DNA of 64,000 nt from Ursus arctos (GCF_023065955.2 NW_026622841.1:16254501-16318500), one strand, 5' to 3'. Numbered from the stretch's first letter, positions 43,985 through 55,461 are shown. Notes: generated by a model from the sequence alone, not told the origin. Made by a program: numbers and translations.

Positions 43985-44130
43985 AAAATAGATGAAAAGA
44001 GAACCCAAAAGGTTGACAGTGTCTAACTCTGGGTGTTGGGGGTTTGGGGGAGGCGTAATTTTCTTCCTTACACTTTCGTGTATTATATACATTTCCTAAG
44101 TAAGTTGTGTCTTCCTTAAGGCACTTTTTT
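43985..44130 (+). mobile_element. L1: Possible L1 3' fragment
   Basis: 'acagtgtctaactctgggtg' and 'cttacactttcgtgtattat' resemble an old L1 3' UTR. Confidence 0.4.
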
Positions 44131-44249
44131 TTAAGCAGTAAAAGTAACAGAGCGGGAAGAGTACCGTGCTCAAGCCAGGAAAACTGCAGTCCCGGGGGTC
44201 CCGCTGACAGCGGCATCTCTGGACCAGCTGCCGGGGTCTCGGCGAGGGG

Positions 44250-44400
44250 CTCCCTCAATGACCGGGGCACCTAACACCCCTGAGTTCCAGGTCAGACTAA
44301 CCGAATCTGCATTGTTAGCTGGGGTGGGGCCTGGGCGTGGGTATTTTTAAAAAGGGACCCACCTACCCTAATGTGAGCCTCACGGAGGAGCACCCCGAGG
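44250..44400. mobile_element. Possible hAT MITE (MER5A-like)
   Basis: 'ccgaatctgcattgttagct' and 'ggggtggggcctgggcgtgg' resemble MER5A. Confidence 0.45.
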
Positions 44401-45547
44401 CAAAGGAGCTAAGGGAGGTCTTGAAGGCCGCCCAGTCTCCGGAGCCAGGGGGTGCTGTCACCCCTTTACCTGTCTACCTGCAGTGCCTCCGCTGCTTCAC
44501 ATCCACCAACGTTTGCAGACGTGAGTCAGGACCGAACGACATCGCATCTCTCGCTAGGGCAGCCGGTGTCTCTGCCATTCCCGGTGCCGCAGACATCAGA
44601 CGGGTAAAGCCAGGCGGTGGCCGGCTTGGGCCCTCCCTTCCTGGGTTAGGGAAACAAAACTGGTGGTCTCCCTTTCTGGGGGGGGGGTTGTGGTTGAGGA
44701 GAGAGAAGTGGAGGTGGGGCAGAAGGGAGAGGTAGGGACAGGCCGGTGACCTCCTGCTTCGTCTGGGCCAATGGGAAGCTGCTCCCTCACGCTGGCCAGG
44801 CTCCCAGCCTCCTCTGAAGCCTGGAGATTAGGGCCATTTAATCCCTCGCTCCTCTCCTCTGGTTATTTCTGTGGCGAAGGGGGCTGGGCCTGCCGCTGGT
44901 TCCCTCAGCAACAGGGCCTGGCCCTGCTCCATTGTGAAGAGGGCCTCAGCTGGGAAAAGCGGTGGGGGAAGGAAGGGAGGAGCCGGGTCTTTCCAGGGCC
45001 TTCCCTTCCCTGAGGTAGTGGAAGCTGTAGACACCCTAAAACCCTTGGTTCCAGAAGGGGAAGGGAAGTCTTAGGGTCCTCAGTCCCTCTGAGGGTGGAG
45101 AAGGCCAGAGAGGGGCCTGTGGGCATAACAGACCTCATTGTTTCGGTGGCTGAAAAGGAGGGCACAGCCAGGCTTGGCTACATGCTGGGAGGAGAGGTGT
45201 CAGAAAGAGTTCTGGGGTGCAGATTTTTCCCTTTGATGAAGAGGAGGACAAAGAGGCCAGGCCCCGACAACCCTGCCTGGTGGTGGTCCTGGCCCACAGC
45301 CCTGAGTCTTCACGCTTGGCGTTTTCTGACCAAACTAAGTATTCTTCTTAGCATTTCTGTTCGCCAAGCTTCTTAAAAGCTTCTAAGTGCCCTCTGCAGC
45401 AAGGATTCTAGGTCTCACCCTCCGACGGCTCGATCTTCCCCTGTATTTTGTTGTGATCATGGCTTCCTCGCCGGGAGCCTCTTCCGTCTTAGGCACTTGC
45501 TGTCTGTCTCTCCCACATTCCTTGTTCCCACTTATCTTTTATTCCCT

Positions 45548-45548
<1 letters not shown>
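44401..45548. other. GC-rich single-copy stretch, no supported gene
   Basis: About 1.1 kb free of SINE and L1. Frames such as 44337-44735 plus (132 codons) and 45095-45376 plus show no domain. G-run at 44680-44689. 44830-44960 looks like possible conserved non-coding DNA. Confidence 0.35.

Positions 45549-45593
<45 letters not shown>
45549..45593. repeat. (CT)n(CA)n compound microsatellite
   Basis: A pure CT run passes directly into a pure CA run, ending at GTGCGCAC. Likely polymorphic. Confidence 0.95.
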
Positions 45594-45601
<8 letters not shown>

Positions 45602-46133
45602 ATGCTGCGAAAACAAATGAAAATCTCCCATCCTCTTTCCAGGCGTACTTTTCTGTCAGAATAAAGGTTCTGCGGGCCTCGAGGGCCTCACTCAAACCAT
45701 CCAGGCCCAGACGTTAGCACACATTTGGGAACTAGACCTGAGACACACACTTGAGAAAGGTTTGGTCACTGGTGATTTTTAGACATCTCGGTACTTAAAC
45801 ATGTGAGCTTCCAGATTTAAAAACACGGCCACTCTAGAAGTTTCCAGACCACACCCAAGGAGTCCGATGGGACCCTGTGGTTTAATAAGTCCCTTCAAAA
45901 TCAGTGTCTTGGGCGGGGGGTGACCGTGCTGTTTTTAGTAATTCCCCTGATTCGGGTTCCTTAGGGACCATTGTTTCAACCTGGAAGATGTCATGCATGA
46001 AATGCCATGTGAAGGGCCCAAGAGACTCAGCCCCCCCACTTCCCAAGGTGCCTTTCTATTGCTGACGGAAGGGCACCCAGGCTCCAGAAGAACAGAGCTG
46101 GGCCCCCAGCCCCAACCCCTCCACAGGCCGGCT

Positions 46134-46174
46134 CCCCACCCCCCCCACCCCCCCACCCACCCCCCCACCCCCCC
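46134..46174 (-). repeat. C-rich tract, quadruplex-prone
   Basis: Six or more runs of C separated by single A bases, giving G-runs on the minus strand that satisfy a G-quadruplex pattern (i-motif on the plus strand). The whole tract is simple sequence, so Pro/Thr/His-rich frames through it are artefacts. Confidence 0.9.
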
Positions 46175-46204
46175 GCACAAAGGAGAAGATTCCAGGTCAT
46201 TTCT

Positions 46205-46430
46205 CCCAGGCAGGACCCGGAGCCCCGGGCCTGACCGTTCTTGCAACCGGCTTTCCTCAGGCGATGCCACAGTGGGCGCCGCACTCCCTGCTTCGGCTCC
46301 AAGTTTGCCCTCCGCACGGGGGGCTGCTGCGGGGAGCAAGAAAGCTCAGGTGTGCTGAGCACGGGGCCCAGGTCCTGCGGGCAGCGCAGGGGGCTCACCC
46401 GCACGCAGCCACGGAAGGTTTGCCTTTGCT
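46205..46430. other. CpG-enriched segment
   Basis: About 17 CpGs in 225 bases next to the C-rich tract. Could be a small CpG island or exon. Frames on both strands are open and none has a recognisable domain. Confidence 0.3.
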
Positions 46431-46484
46431 CTTTCGGCCTGGGGCATGTGCCCTGGTGAGCACTATAGCTCCGATAACATAGTG

Positions 46485-46620
46485 CACGAGGATCGTTAAC
46501 CCCAGCTCACAGACCCCGAGAGGGAAGCTCTGGCAGTTTCCATGACTTGGTCACCCCGCGTCACCTAGCCAGTGAGACGGCGCAGTCTGGATTTGAACTC
46601 AAACACTCGGCAACCCGTGG
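46485..46620 (+). mobile_element. MIR: MIR
   Basis: 'ttggtcaccccgcgtcacct', 'agccagtgagacggcgcagt' and 'ctggatttgaactcaaac' follow the MIR 3' region. Confidence 0.6.
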
Positions 46621-46639
46621 CCTCTTTCCAAAGCTGCCG

Positions 46640-48760
46640 CCGCCCGTCCTCCAGCATGATGGGTTCAGAAACGGTGTGCCTACCTGTGTCCTGGGATTTT
46701 CTTCCACGGAGACAAGTCCATCACCGCGACACGTTTGAAACGGGCTGGAGGCAGTCCTTCCGTGTGTGGCTTTTAGTGCCTGTTAAGCAGGTGGGGAAAG
46801 AACTAGATCAGTGCCATGAATGTGATGTGTTTGAGGCTCCCTCATAGGCTTGCCACCTGCCTGTGCTCCCAGATTATCGGACACGGCTGGAGTTTGAAGG
46901 CCCGAGGAGAGCGGCTGTGCACAAGACAGAGGAGGTGGGTCTGGCCATGCTGGTGTGATATTAGGGGCCCTTCCCTATGGATGTCTCCTTTAGAGCCAGA
47001 TTGTCTGATCACCGGAAGAGCCAACATGCAATCATTCTTCTGAGGTCCTCACTCTGTCTAGATTCCTTTTTTCAAACAAATATGCCTACAAGGGAGAAAC
47101 CACCAGAGTGATGGGCCATGTTCCTGGAAGGCGGCAGCGTATGGCCTGTCTAGGCCTGGGGAGGAATGGAGGACCCGAGGGGCTGGGGCATGAGGGCCTC
47201 AGGGTTCTTCCCAAGACGTCTGGGGAAATATCTTTGATTGGATGGTATCTGTGTTGTGATCTCTGCTGGCTTTTCTTGCTCTTCTCTGCTCATTTTTGAC
47301 GAAGAACAGAAAAGAAAGATGATGGAGAAGGGGGCATGGGGGCACGGGGGAGGATGAGGCACATCTGTCTAGCTAAGCGGTGGTGGGTAGAGAGGGAAGC
47401 TCTCACCCAGCACACGTGTGTGCTCAGGTACACACGGACACACACACACACCCACCCACCGCCCACACCCTCTGCAGCATTTTTAGAGAATAACAGTGCC
47501 ACCTGCTGGCTCTTTACGCGCATCATCTCCTCTAAACCTTGACTGCGGAATACGAAATACAAGCCCGCGTTATTCTGTCCTTATTTACCCCGGTTTCCCC
47601 CATTGAAAGTCCTTTCTCAGAAAGGGAGCAGAGCCCCGAATGTGCTCCTGAGAAGAGAGACAATACCCCGAAAACAGCCTCCCCAACAAAACTCTGGGTC
47701 CTCAGTGTCTTAAAACCCTGGCATTGGGCTTTCTGGGAAAGAAGCAACAGGCTTGAGGAGCCAGGGGTATGTGAAGCCGAGTCTTGAGAGCAGGAACTGA
47801 TCCCCGCCACTGTCCCACGCAGTACATCTTCAAAGATCTATAAATTACCAAAAGAGCAGAGACCCCTTTATTATCAGTCGCCTCCGTTTCTGCTTCCCTG
47901 ACTCAAGCGTGGTCTCTCCAGGAACAGCTCACCTCACTTTGCTGTAATTGTAAGAAATGCCATCCATTTGCGACACCGAGTGTCCACCCCGGGCCAGGTA
48001 CTGTGCAGGGGGGCCCTTCCCACGGCTGGGGACCTCGGGGTAGAAGTAAGCTCCCGCGTGGGGCTTTGTTTTCCTCCCAGGAACGCCACGTACAGGTCAC
48101 AGGTGATCTTTATCTCCCTAAATCCACGAGATTGAGCGAGACTAGGATGAGCGCAGCTCGCTGCCTGGCACCTCTAAGTGTCCTGTAACCACCGCTCTGA
48201 GCGTACCAAGCAGGTACATGATACGCATGTGTGCGACTCATCACTATGACAAGGGAGCAGAGCGTTCAGGGCTTTGGGATTTGAAAAGGGCTCATTACAA
48301 GGCCTCAAGATTACTACCTGTGAGGCTTTTTATGTAGGAGTTCAAGGAGTTCTTTCCAAATATTAACTTGCTGATCTTTGCAAAATCGCCTGGAAGGGAC
48401 TGGCCAGGAAAGGGAACACCACCAGCGAATCATTAATCTGAGTTCCACAGCAGCAGAGTCAGGACAAGGAACAAGTTCCTCCAGTGCCCTCCCTCCAAGG
48501 TCCGAGTGGTAAAACTCCCACTCCCGGGTAAACAACCTGGTTTTGCATTGTGCCTGCTAGATGAGGGGAGACTCCTCGTTTGCCCCGAGGCAGGGAAGGA
48601 ATAAAGCTCTGAACAACCATTCTGGATTAGTCTGTCAGCAGGACAACAGAGAGAAGGCGGAGGGCTCACATTGTCCTTTCTCTTCCCCAACGTGTGAATA
48701 CAGGTGCAATCAGGCTAAAATGAGGATCCGGAGAGCGTCAAGGGGGAGGACCCAGAGAGG
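46640..48760. other. Long single-copy stretch, no gene seen
   Basis: About 2.1 kb without SINE or L1. A short (CA)n run lies at 47440-47452. Frames of 60-92 codons occur on both strands without domains. Confidence 0.35.
47496..47509 (-). promoter_or_regulatory. CTCF-like motif
   Basis: Minus-strand word CCAGCAGGTGGCAC fits the CTCF core CCASYAGRKGGCRS at every position. Single-copy context. Confidence 0.5.
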
Positions 48761-48802
48761 AGCGCACATAGAAACATCAGCAGCGCGCATAGAAACATCA
48801 GC
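48761..48802. repeat. 21-base tandem duplication at an L1 target
   Basis: 'agcgcacatagaaacatcag' plus C (48761-48781) is followed by a copy with one A-to-G change (48782-48802). The last 12 bases recur after the L1 at 49298-49309. Confidence 0.92.
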
Positions 48803-49297
48803 CCTTCAACAGATGACTGGATTAAGAAGTTGTGGTCCATATATACAATGGAATATTACTCAGCAATCAGAAAGAATGAGTTCTCAACATTTGCTACAAC
48901 ATGGACGGCACTGGAGGAGATAATGCTTAGTGAAATAAGTCAAGCAGAGAAAGACAACTATCATATGATTTCTCTCATCTATGGAACATAAGAACTAGAA
49001 TGATCAGTAGGGGAAGAAAGGGATAAAGAAAGGGGGGGTAATCAGAAGGGGGAATGAAACATGAGAGACTATGGACTATGAGAAACAAACTGAGGGCTAC
49101 AGAGGGGAGGGGGGTGGGGGAATGGGATAGACCGGTGATGGGTAGTAAGGAGGGCACATATTGCATGGTGCACTGGGTGTTATACACAACTAATGAATCA
49201 TCGAGCCTTACATCGAAAACCGGGGATGTACTGTATGGTGACTAACATAATATAATAAAAAATCATTATTAATAAAAAAAAAAAAAAAAAAAAAAAA
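48803..49297 (+). mobile_element. L1: Young carnivore L1, 5'-truncated
   Basis: Holds the end of ORF2 ('tggaatattactcagcaatc'), 3' UTR with a G-rich tract at 49103-49119 and a long A-tail (49273-49297). The duplication 'agaaacatcagc' lies at 48791-48802 and 49298-49309. About 500 bases; cannot move by itself. Confidence 0.95.
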
Positions 49298-49307
49298 AGA
49301 AACATCA

Positions 49308-49640
49308 GCGCCTGCAGGGGGCGGTGGAGGGAGAATCCGTTCCTTGCCTTTTTAGCTCCCATTGGCTGCCTGGGTTCCTTGGCCTGTGAACGCTTCCTCC
49401 ATCTTTAAACAGCATCCCTCCAACCTCTGCTTCTGTCACACGTCACCTTCTTTCATCGCCAGCTCTCCCCTTATAAGAATCCTTGCGACGGTGCTGGCTC
49501 ACCCGGATGGTGCAGGACAAGCTCTCCGTCTCAAGACTGTTAGCGGACTCTGCGAAATCCTTTTTGCCATAGAAGATCACATTCCCAAGTTCTGGGATTA
49601 GGATGTGGACAACTTTGGGGGCTGTTATTCGGCCTCCCGC
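49308..49640 (-). mobile_element. MaLR-type LTR, antisense
   Basis: 'gagaatccgttccttgcctt', 'cttataagaatccttgcgac' and 'gattaggatgtggacaactt' are the reverse complement of a MaLR LTR. A CTCF-like word 'cctgcagggggcgg' lies at its edge (49310-49323). Confidence 0.75.
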
Positions 49641-50619
49641 ACTGGGAAATCAGGGCAGAGAGACTGAATGGCATTAAATCCTTCCATAACATCAATCTCT
49701 CCAAGTCCAAGGACTGCGGGCCACCTCATCCGTGAGTTGCCCGTTGGGGTGCTGAAATGGGACAATGTGAGCTGCACTTCTTGGCGTGTCTCCCCCCTCG
49801 GGCGCAAGAGAGGTCCTTCCTGGGACCTTCTCCAGGAAGCAGAGGAAGCCCTTTAAAGTTCAATTGCCAACTGGGCGGGCCCCTGGGGTTCCTGGGGAGA
49901 TGCCCTTGGCCACAGCAGTCATGGGAAATGGGAGACAGGTTTCATAACAACCAAACCTCTTCAAGTTCTTTCGGACCATCTCTGATGAGACTGTTTCTGG
50001 CTTCGAGTTAGTAAGAGGAATCGGATGGACACCGCAAACACCAAGCGTGAGGATTTCCTTCTGCTCTTTGAACCATGTTCAGAGTAAGTTCTCATCTGCG
50101 GAGATATGTCCTCGTTCACGTGTCCTAACACCTCCAAGATGGTCCCGGCTACAAATCGTTCCTGCTGTCAGATCTTGTAGCGGATTCTAGGGTCTGATCC
50201 GAGCTCGCGGGCGCCTCAGGCTCTCCCCTGTCCCTGTCCCAGCACCACAGTCCACGGGCCCTGAGCGCTCCCGACTAATGCTGCCCTTCTCTCCTGGTTC
50301 TGTGGCTCGGGTGTCCCCAGGGGGACACTCTCTAGAAACCATGGTGCTTCGGGTCAGCATTGAGGAGGACCCACTGGTCAAGTCCCCCGGAGCCTTGCTT
50401 CCCTGCCTCACGTCCCCTCTGAAGAGGTTCGCTCCATCTACTAAGTTTGGGTTAGCCCCAAGTTTGGGAAAAGCCCATTTTCCCTCTTCAAAGCTCTTCT
50501 TGTTCACACAGCTCTTTCAGTCCTTCGATCAGGAAGAAAAATCTCAATGAGGGGTTGTGTCAAATAGGAATTTTTTAGATGCAAAACAAAGAAATGTGAG
50601 TAAGGCCAGGTGAGACAAG
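49641..50619. other. Stretch without supported gene
   Basis: About 1 kb of GC-moderate single-copy DNA; frames of 60-106 codons on both strands, no domains. Confidence 0.35.
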
Positions 50620-50745
50620 GCGGGGCTCTCAGCGCTGGTGACATCTGGGGCCAGATAATTCTTTGTTGTAGAGGCTCTCCCGTACACTGTAGAATGTCTT
50701 GCGACATCCCAAGCTTCTAACCACGAGATCAACTATTCCTCACAG
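50620..50745 (-). mobile_element. hAT-type MITE, inverted copy 1
   Basis: The reverse complement reads 'ctctacaacaaagaattatc' and 'tggccccagatgtcac', the right half of the element that follows in the opposite orientation. Confidence 0.7.
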
Positions 50746-50948
50746 GGGGCAGTTTTGCCCCCGGAGGACATTTGGCAAGATCTGGAGATGTTTTTTGTTG
50801 TCAGACCTGGAAGTAGGGGGTGGGAGGGCTGGTGCTACTGACATCTAGTAGCCCGGGGACGTATCCTACAACACACAGGACAGCTCCTCACAACAAAGGC
50901 TTAGCTGGCCCCTGATTTCAGTGGTGTCAAGATTGAGAAACCCTGGTC
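50746..50948 (+). mobile_element. hAT-type MITE, copy 2
   Basis: 'cagttttgcccccggaggac', 'atttggcaagatctggagat', 'gctactgacatctagtagc', 'acaacacacaggacagctcc' and 'gattgagaaaccctgg' follow a common mammalian MITE from end to end. Confidence 0.8.
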
Positions 50949-52374
50949 GAAAGAAATGGAAGTGGACATTTATAGTTGGTCCAACAGGAAGGGACGAGAA
51001 AGTCCCAAGGGAATGACATGCCCCCTCCCCCTCAACAGAATTCATATCCAATTCTCTGTGCTGATACAGCCGGAAATAGTCCGTTTTAGCCGATCATTGC
51101 GGGATGAGGGTCCTCACCGGAGGCGCTTCCGGCAGGTGACTCAGGGAGGGGCGCACGGGAGAGAGGGGGCGCATGCCTTGTCTCAGGGCTGGCTGGGCCG
51201 GTGCAGGAGAGAGCAGATGGGTGCATGGCTGACCGGGAGCAGGGGCTGCAGAAGTTCTGGAAGCAGAGATGCCATGGGCTCAGATGCTATGCTGAAAAAC
51301 CAGTCCCTGAAGGACGGGTTGCGGCCTCCGCCACCCGGACAGCAGGGAGGGCTGTCCGCACGGCTTGGTACTTTCCATCATTTGCATGTGTCTTTTGTTG
51401 TTTTCCTACCCCATTTCTATGAAACACTCAGAGCTCAAAGCACACGCAGACATCACCCACTCCTACACACGAACACAAGCGGGCCTCATTTACAAAAAAT
51501 AAGGAACAGGTAACAGAGGGAAAAGGGGGTCAGTCCACTCCTGGGGCGTGAGAGGCTGTCGGTTTTGTTCTGTACTTACGGCTGGGAGCTGGGAAATACA
51601 TAGACTGGTTGTCCCAGTCACAGTAGCCGCGGGGTCCCTCCTCACCGCCCCGCCCCGGTGACAGGCTGAAGAAGAAGGTCAGCCATGGGGAGCCACAGAA
51701 AGGAGAGGTTCCTGAACATCCCCGTGAGCTCAGCGGCCGGCTACACTTGCCACAACACTGTTTTCAAACCCCTTTTTCCCCCGACCTCTCATTAGCTTGA
51801 TATCAAAGGGCCAAAACGCATTTCAAAATACCAAGCACAGGAAAATAGACCATCATTCCTGATTTCCTGTTCTGCTTTTTCTCTCGGCCTTTCGGATCCA
51901 GGGCTCACACAACCTCCCGGGGCTGTCTCCCGGCCAGGTTCTCCTGGGCAGCGGAGTCAAGAATGAAGAAGGGACAGGTGCGGACGGTCCTCCTCAGGCA
52001 GCACTTCTCAAGAAATGTGGGAGTGATAAAACATTCCGGATTTTCTCTGGTCCTTTGGTGACATTATCTTCCCACTGAGGCACGTGGCGGAAAGAGGGGG
52101 CGTGACCAGTGAGCGGATGTGTGAAGGTCGCTGGGGTTGCACTGATGACTCTTATTAAAGTTTTTATGTGGATATTTACCAATCAACGTGGACAGATGTA
52201 GGTCAGCACTAGTCATCAGGACCAGTGACTCTGGCATTGTTCCAAGACACGGGGCACTCACCCTTCCACCCATTTCCGAGCTCCCCCAGGGCAGGAATGC
52301 CCCCAGCCGACCTCCTGGCCATCCTCCAGCCCCCAGCGCTGTGCTGGTCAAAGAGGGGGTCCTAGGGCCGGTGT
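50949..52374. other. Long single-copy stretch, no supported gene
   Basis: About 1.4 kb. The plus frame 50956-51513 (185 codons) has no recognisable domain and overlaps other frames. 51720-51960 looks unremarkable. No SINE or L1. Confidence 0.35.
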
Positions 52375-52555
52375 GCAGGTCCAGATCCAGGCTCCATCAC
52401 TCACTTCCTCTGTGACCTCGAGCAGGTCAGCCTTGGGCTTCCGTTTAGTTCTCTGGAATTGATAATGGCACCTCCATTGCAAAGGCCTGAGAGGGAGAAG
52501 TCAGTCCGGTGCCAGGCTCACGGGAGATGCTGTCTAAATATTAGCCATTAGTATT
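52375..52555 (+). mobile_element. MIR: MIR
   Basis: 'ccatcactcacttcctctgt', 'gacctcgagcaggtcagcct' and 'gataatggcacctcc' follow MIR nearly end to end. Confidence 0.8.
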
Positions 52556-52979
52556 AGGGGTTCAAGTTCTGTCTTGTTCAGCTTTGCAGCTCATCAAAGG
52601 CCAAATATCTAAGGCATTTTACTGCTTATATTTTTTTTGTCCTAACTGATTCTCAGTTATACACTGTACAGATTATTTTCAAAGTGATATTTGAGAGGAT
52701 TTTGAATGGCATTGGTCCCACTTCTGAACATGGGCTGGGATCCCTCTGGGGTACTCACTACACTTCGGGATCAGCTGCGCCTCCTGCGTGGCCAACGTAC
52801 GGGGACGGCGTGGTGGGGGGCTTCGACGGAGATGTACCAGACAGGACACCCCCAGCCCCGGGGCCCGACGGCCTGAAAAGCCTCGCATACCCGCCTTGGC
52901 TTCCTTCCATATTTGTCTCAGCAAAATCTTTCTCCAGATCTCGGCCTTTTCTGTGGGGGTCACTCTCTGGGCCCCAGGC
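52556..52979. other. Stretch without supported gene
   Basis: 52780-52900 is GC rich with open frames on both strands (52684-53061 plus, 125 codons); no domain recognised. Confidence 0.35.
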
Positions 52980-53345
52980 TCTGTTTATGAAAAGTCGCCG
53001 TAAAAATGAAGAGTGGGAACAATGTGAGTGCAGTGAACACTCCCGAACTGTTCACATTTAAAATGGTTAAGACGAGGGGAGCCTGGGTGGCTCGGTCCGT
53101 GTGAGGCGTCTGCCTTGGGCTCAGGTCATGATCCTGGGGTCCCGGGATCGAGCCCCATGTGTCAGGCTCCCTGCTTAGCAGGGAGCCTGCTTCTCTCTCT
53201 GCCCCTCACCCCTGCTCATGCTCTATCTCTCTCAAATAAATAAATAAAATCTTTAAAAGAAATAAAATGGTTAAGATGGTAAATTTTATGTTAGGTATAT
53301 TGTACCACAATTAAAAAAAAATACAATCACTAAAAAAAAAAAAAA
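52980..53345 (+). mobile_element. L1: Old L1 3' tail split by SINE
   Basis: 'aacaatgtgagtgcagtgaa', 'cgaactgttcacatttaaaa' and, after the SINE, 'gatggtaaattttatgttag' form one L1 3' end with A-tail. Confidence 0.75.
53073..53262 (+). mobile_element. SINEC: SINEC nested in L1 tail
   Basis: 'ggggagcctgggtggctcgg' head. A perfect 14-base duplication 'taaaatggttaaga' at 53059-53072 and 53263-53276. Confidence 0.95.
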
Positions 53346-54709
53346 TCCCAAAAAAGTGGAGTGGGAAAGACGGAAGGGCCTTCATTCTTGATTTGACAAC
53401 CAGTTCTAGGAGGTTCATTGAGGTCCAGAGTCATGTCTTCCGAGGCGCCTTCTGTGAGCAATCCCCTCTTCTGTGAGGGGGCGTCAGAGCCCAGCTGGGA
53501 CTGCGGGTTCTCTTGCTTCTGTACCCGATTCCTCCCAAGAGGGAATGCAGGTGGGCATTTGTTGACTTTCATAAAGCAGGAGCTTCCCCCGGAGGGTTCC
53601 GGGGCCATGTGACCACGCCCATGCCCAGGAGGGGGTGCTTCTGAGCATCTCTGCCCTTTCTGGTGCCAGGGTCGTGGGAGCAAGAGGACAGGACAGGAGA
53701 AGAACGCACTCTTGGCAAGGGCTTGGCTGAGCCTGGCTGCCAACTCTCCCTGGGCACAGCCTCTCCTCTTGCATTCCTGCGGCTGTCCGGCCCCCTCTGC
53801 CCCCCCTACTTCCTGTCACCCTACTAAGCCACCAGCTGGCTTGGGGAGGCCCTGAGCGCACGTGGAAGCTCTGGGTTATAAAAATGCGAAATTGCTTCCT
53901 CCTGCATCTTCCCACAGCGGATTAGGAAGGGCCCCATTGGCTCCCAAACCGGAGGGCCCAGGACAAACCCAAGCCTGTGCTGCCCTCTGCTGGGCATCCC
54001 TGCCCATGGCAGTCCCTGGTCTCAGAACCAGAGGGAAACCGAAGCAAGGCCGGCCCCAGAGAGCAAGGGCAGGCCCGCGAGGCCTGTGGAGAGCTGCAGA
54101 CCTGAAAGGGACCCCTCATGCAGATTCTTGGCTGGTCCTGTCCCCCTGGACTTGGGGGTCCTGGCATGCCTCCCTGGTCCCACTCACCCCATATACAGGC
54201 TGGTGTTTTCAGCCCTGAGCCCGCTCCCCTGGGGGCTCAGGGAGATTCAACTACCCTCTGGGGTGGCTCTGGCTCTGAGCTTCCCTGAGGGTGCGGCTGC
54301 GCCCTGCTGCTTCCTCTGGGATGTGCCCTGTCACCAGCTTGTCTGTCCACCATTGCCACCTGCTCCTATTTTCTCTCCAGAACAGAGTTCTAGGTGCCAT
54401 CCAACCCCATCTGGCAAGAGTCCCTCTCCTGCCTTCAGGCTGTTCCGCCCACCCTGCAGCCAGTCTGAACGAATATGTGGCTTGGTCGTGCCACCCGTCC
54501 GACCTCCTGCAGTCTGCCAGCTGTCCAGAGGGCGATTCCAGAACAGCATGAAACACAAAGCCCTTTACCATCCAGTTCTGCCTTCCTTTCCTGTCCGTGC
54601 TGGACACCAGCGTCCCCTCATCTTGTGTCCGACATCTTCTTGTCATTCAAACAAGAGGCAGCAAAGTGTCTGCAGCTGAGCCGCTGGGATTCCTACAGCA
54701 CCTCCGTTT
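53346..54709. other. GC-rich single-copy stretch, no supported gene
   Basis: About 1.4 kb. Plus frame 54086-54679 (197 codons) and minus frames 53330-53915 and 54251-54646 overlap each other. None has a domain, so a GC effect is the simplest reading. Confidence 0.35.
53979..53993 (-). promoter_or_regulatory. CTCF-like motif
   Basis: Minus-strand word CCAGCAGAGGGCAGC fits the CTCF core at every position. Single-copy context. Confidence 0.5.
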
Positions 54710-55095
54710 GCTAGTGCTCTGACCTTGCTGTTACCCCTCTTGCCTCAATTTCTGCATCTGTAAAATGGGGATAATAGTAATAGCATGCTTCATAGAGGTT
54801 CATTTTTTTTTTTTTAAAGATTTTATTTATTTGAGAAAGAGAGAGAAAGCATGAGCAGGGAGAGGGGCCGAGGCAGAGGGAGGAGCAGGCTGCCTGCTAA
54901 GCAGGGAGCCCGACGTGGGGCTCGATCCCAGGACCCTGAGATCATGACCTGAGCCGAAGGCAGACGCTTAAATGACTGAGCCACCCAGGCACCCCCGTAG
55001 GGTTGTTGTTAACATGTAAACGATACAACATGTGTAAAGCACTTAGAAGTGTGTGTGGCACATAGTGGGCACCTTATAAGAGCTGGCCATCATTT
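54710..55095 (+). mobile_element. MIR: MIR split by SINE
   Basis: 'cctcaatttctgcatctgta' with 'aaatggggataatagtaat' before and 'gtagggttgttgttaacatg', 'taaagcacttagaa', 'gtggcacatagtgggcacc' after the SINE form one long MIR. Confidence 0.9.
54804..54995 (-). mobile_element. SINEC: SINEC nested in MIR
   Basis: Reverse copy, poly-T to 'gagccacccaggcacccc', inside the MIR. Confidence 0.95.
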
Positions 55096-55461
55096 GTTGA
55101 AAATCTTGGCAGAGTCAATCTGTCAACTCCCACTTCTGTTATCAATCCCGCTGCTCGAATATTCATGTAAGCCACTTACCCAGCTGCCTCCCATCTCCTG
55201 ACTCCGGTGACTTCCACGTCCAATTTACTTAAACCGCCCACACTCATGACCACCAAGTCTGGACTTGGAACTCTTCAGAACCGTCTCTGAAATCTTACAC
55301 TTCAGTCTTCCACCTTCTGGGAACACCCAGCCATCCTTCCAGCTTTCTTACTGAGCACTGTTTTCAAACCTGCTGGCTTCCTCCCCAGGTGACCCTGGTG
55401 TTTGCCTCCTCTTCTTTCAGCCCGTCAGATCTTCCCAGCTTTTACAAATTTCCCTGCCGAG
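55096..55461. other. Stretch without gene
   Basis: Pyrimidine-rich; might be a decayed L2 body, not assignable. Confidence 0.35.

Noticed and set aside
45993..46404. Pro/His- and Gly/Trp-rich frames on both strands
   Set aside because: Products of the C-rich simple tract at 46134-46174.
50956..51513. 185-codon plus-strand frame
   Set aside because: No domain; overlapped by other frames; composition looks random.
54086..54679. 197-codon plus-strand frame
   Set aside because: GC-rich region with equally long frames on the opposite strand; no recognisable domain or splice pattern.
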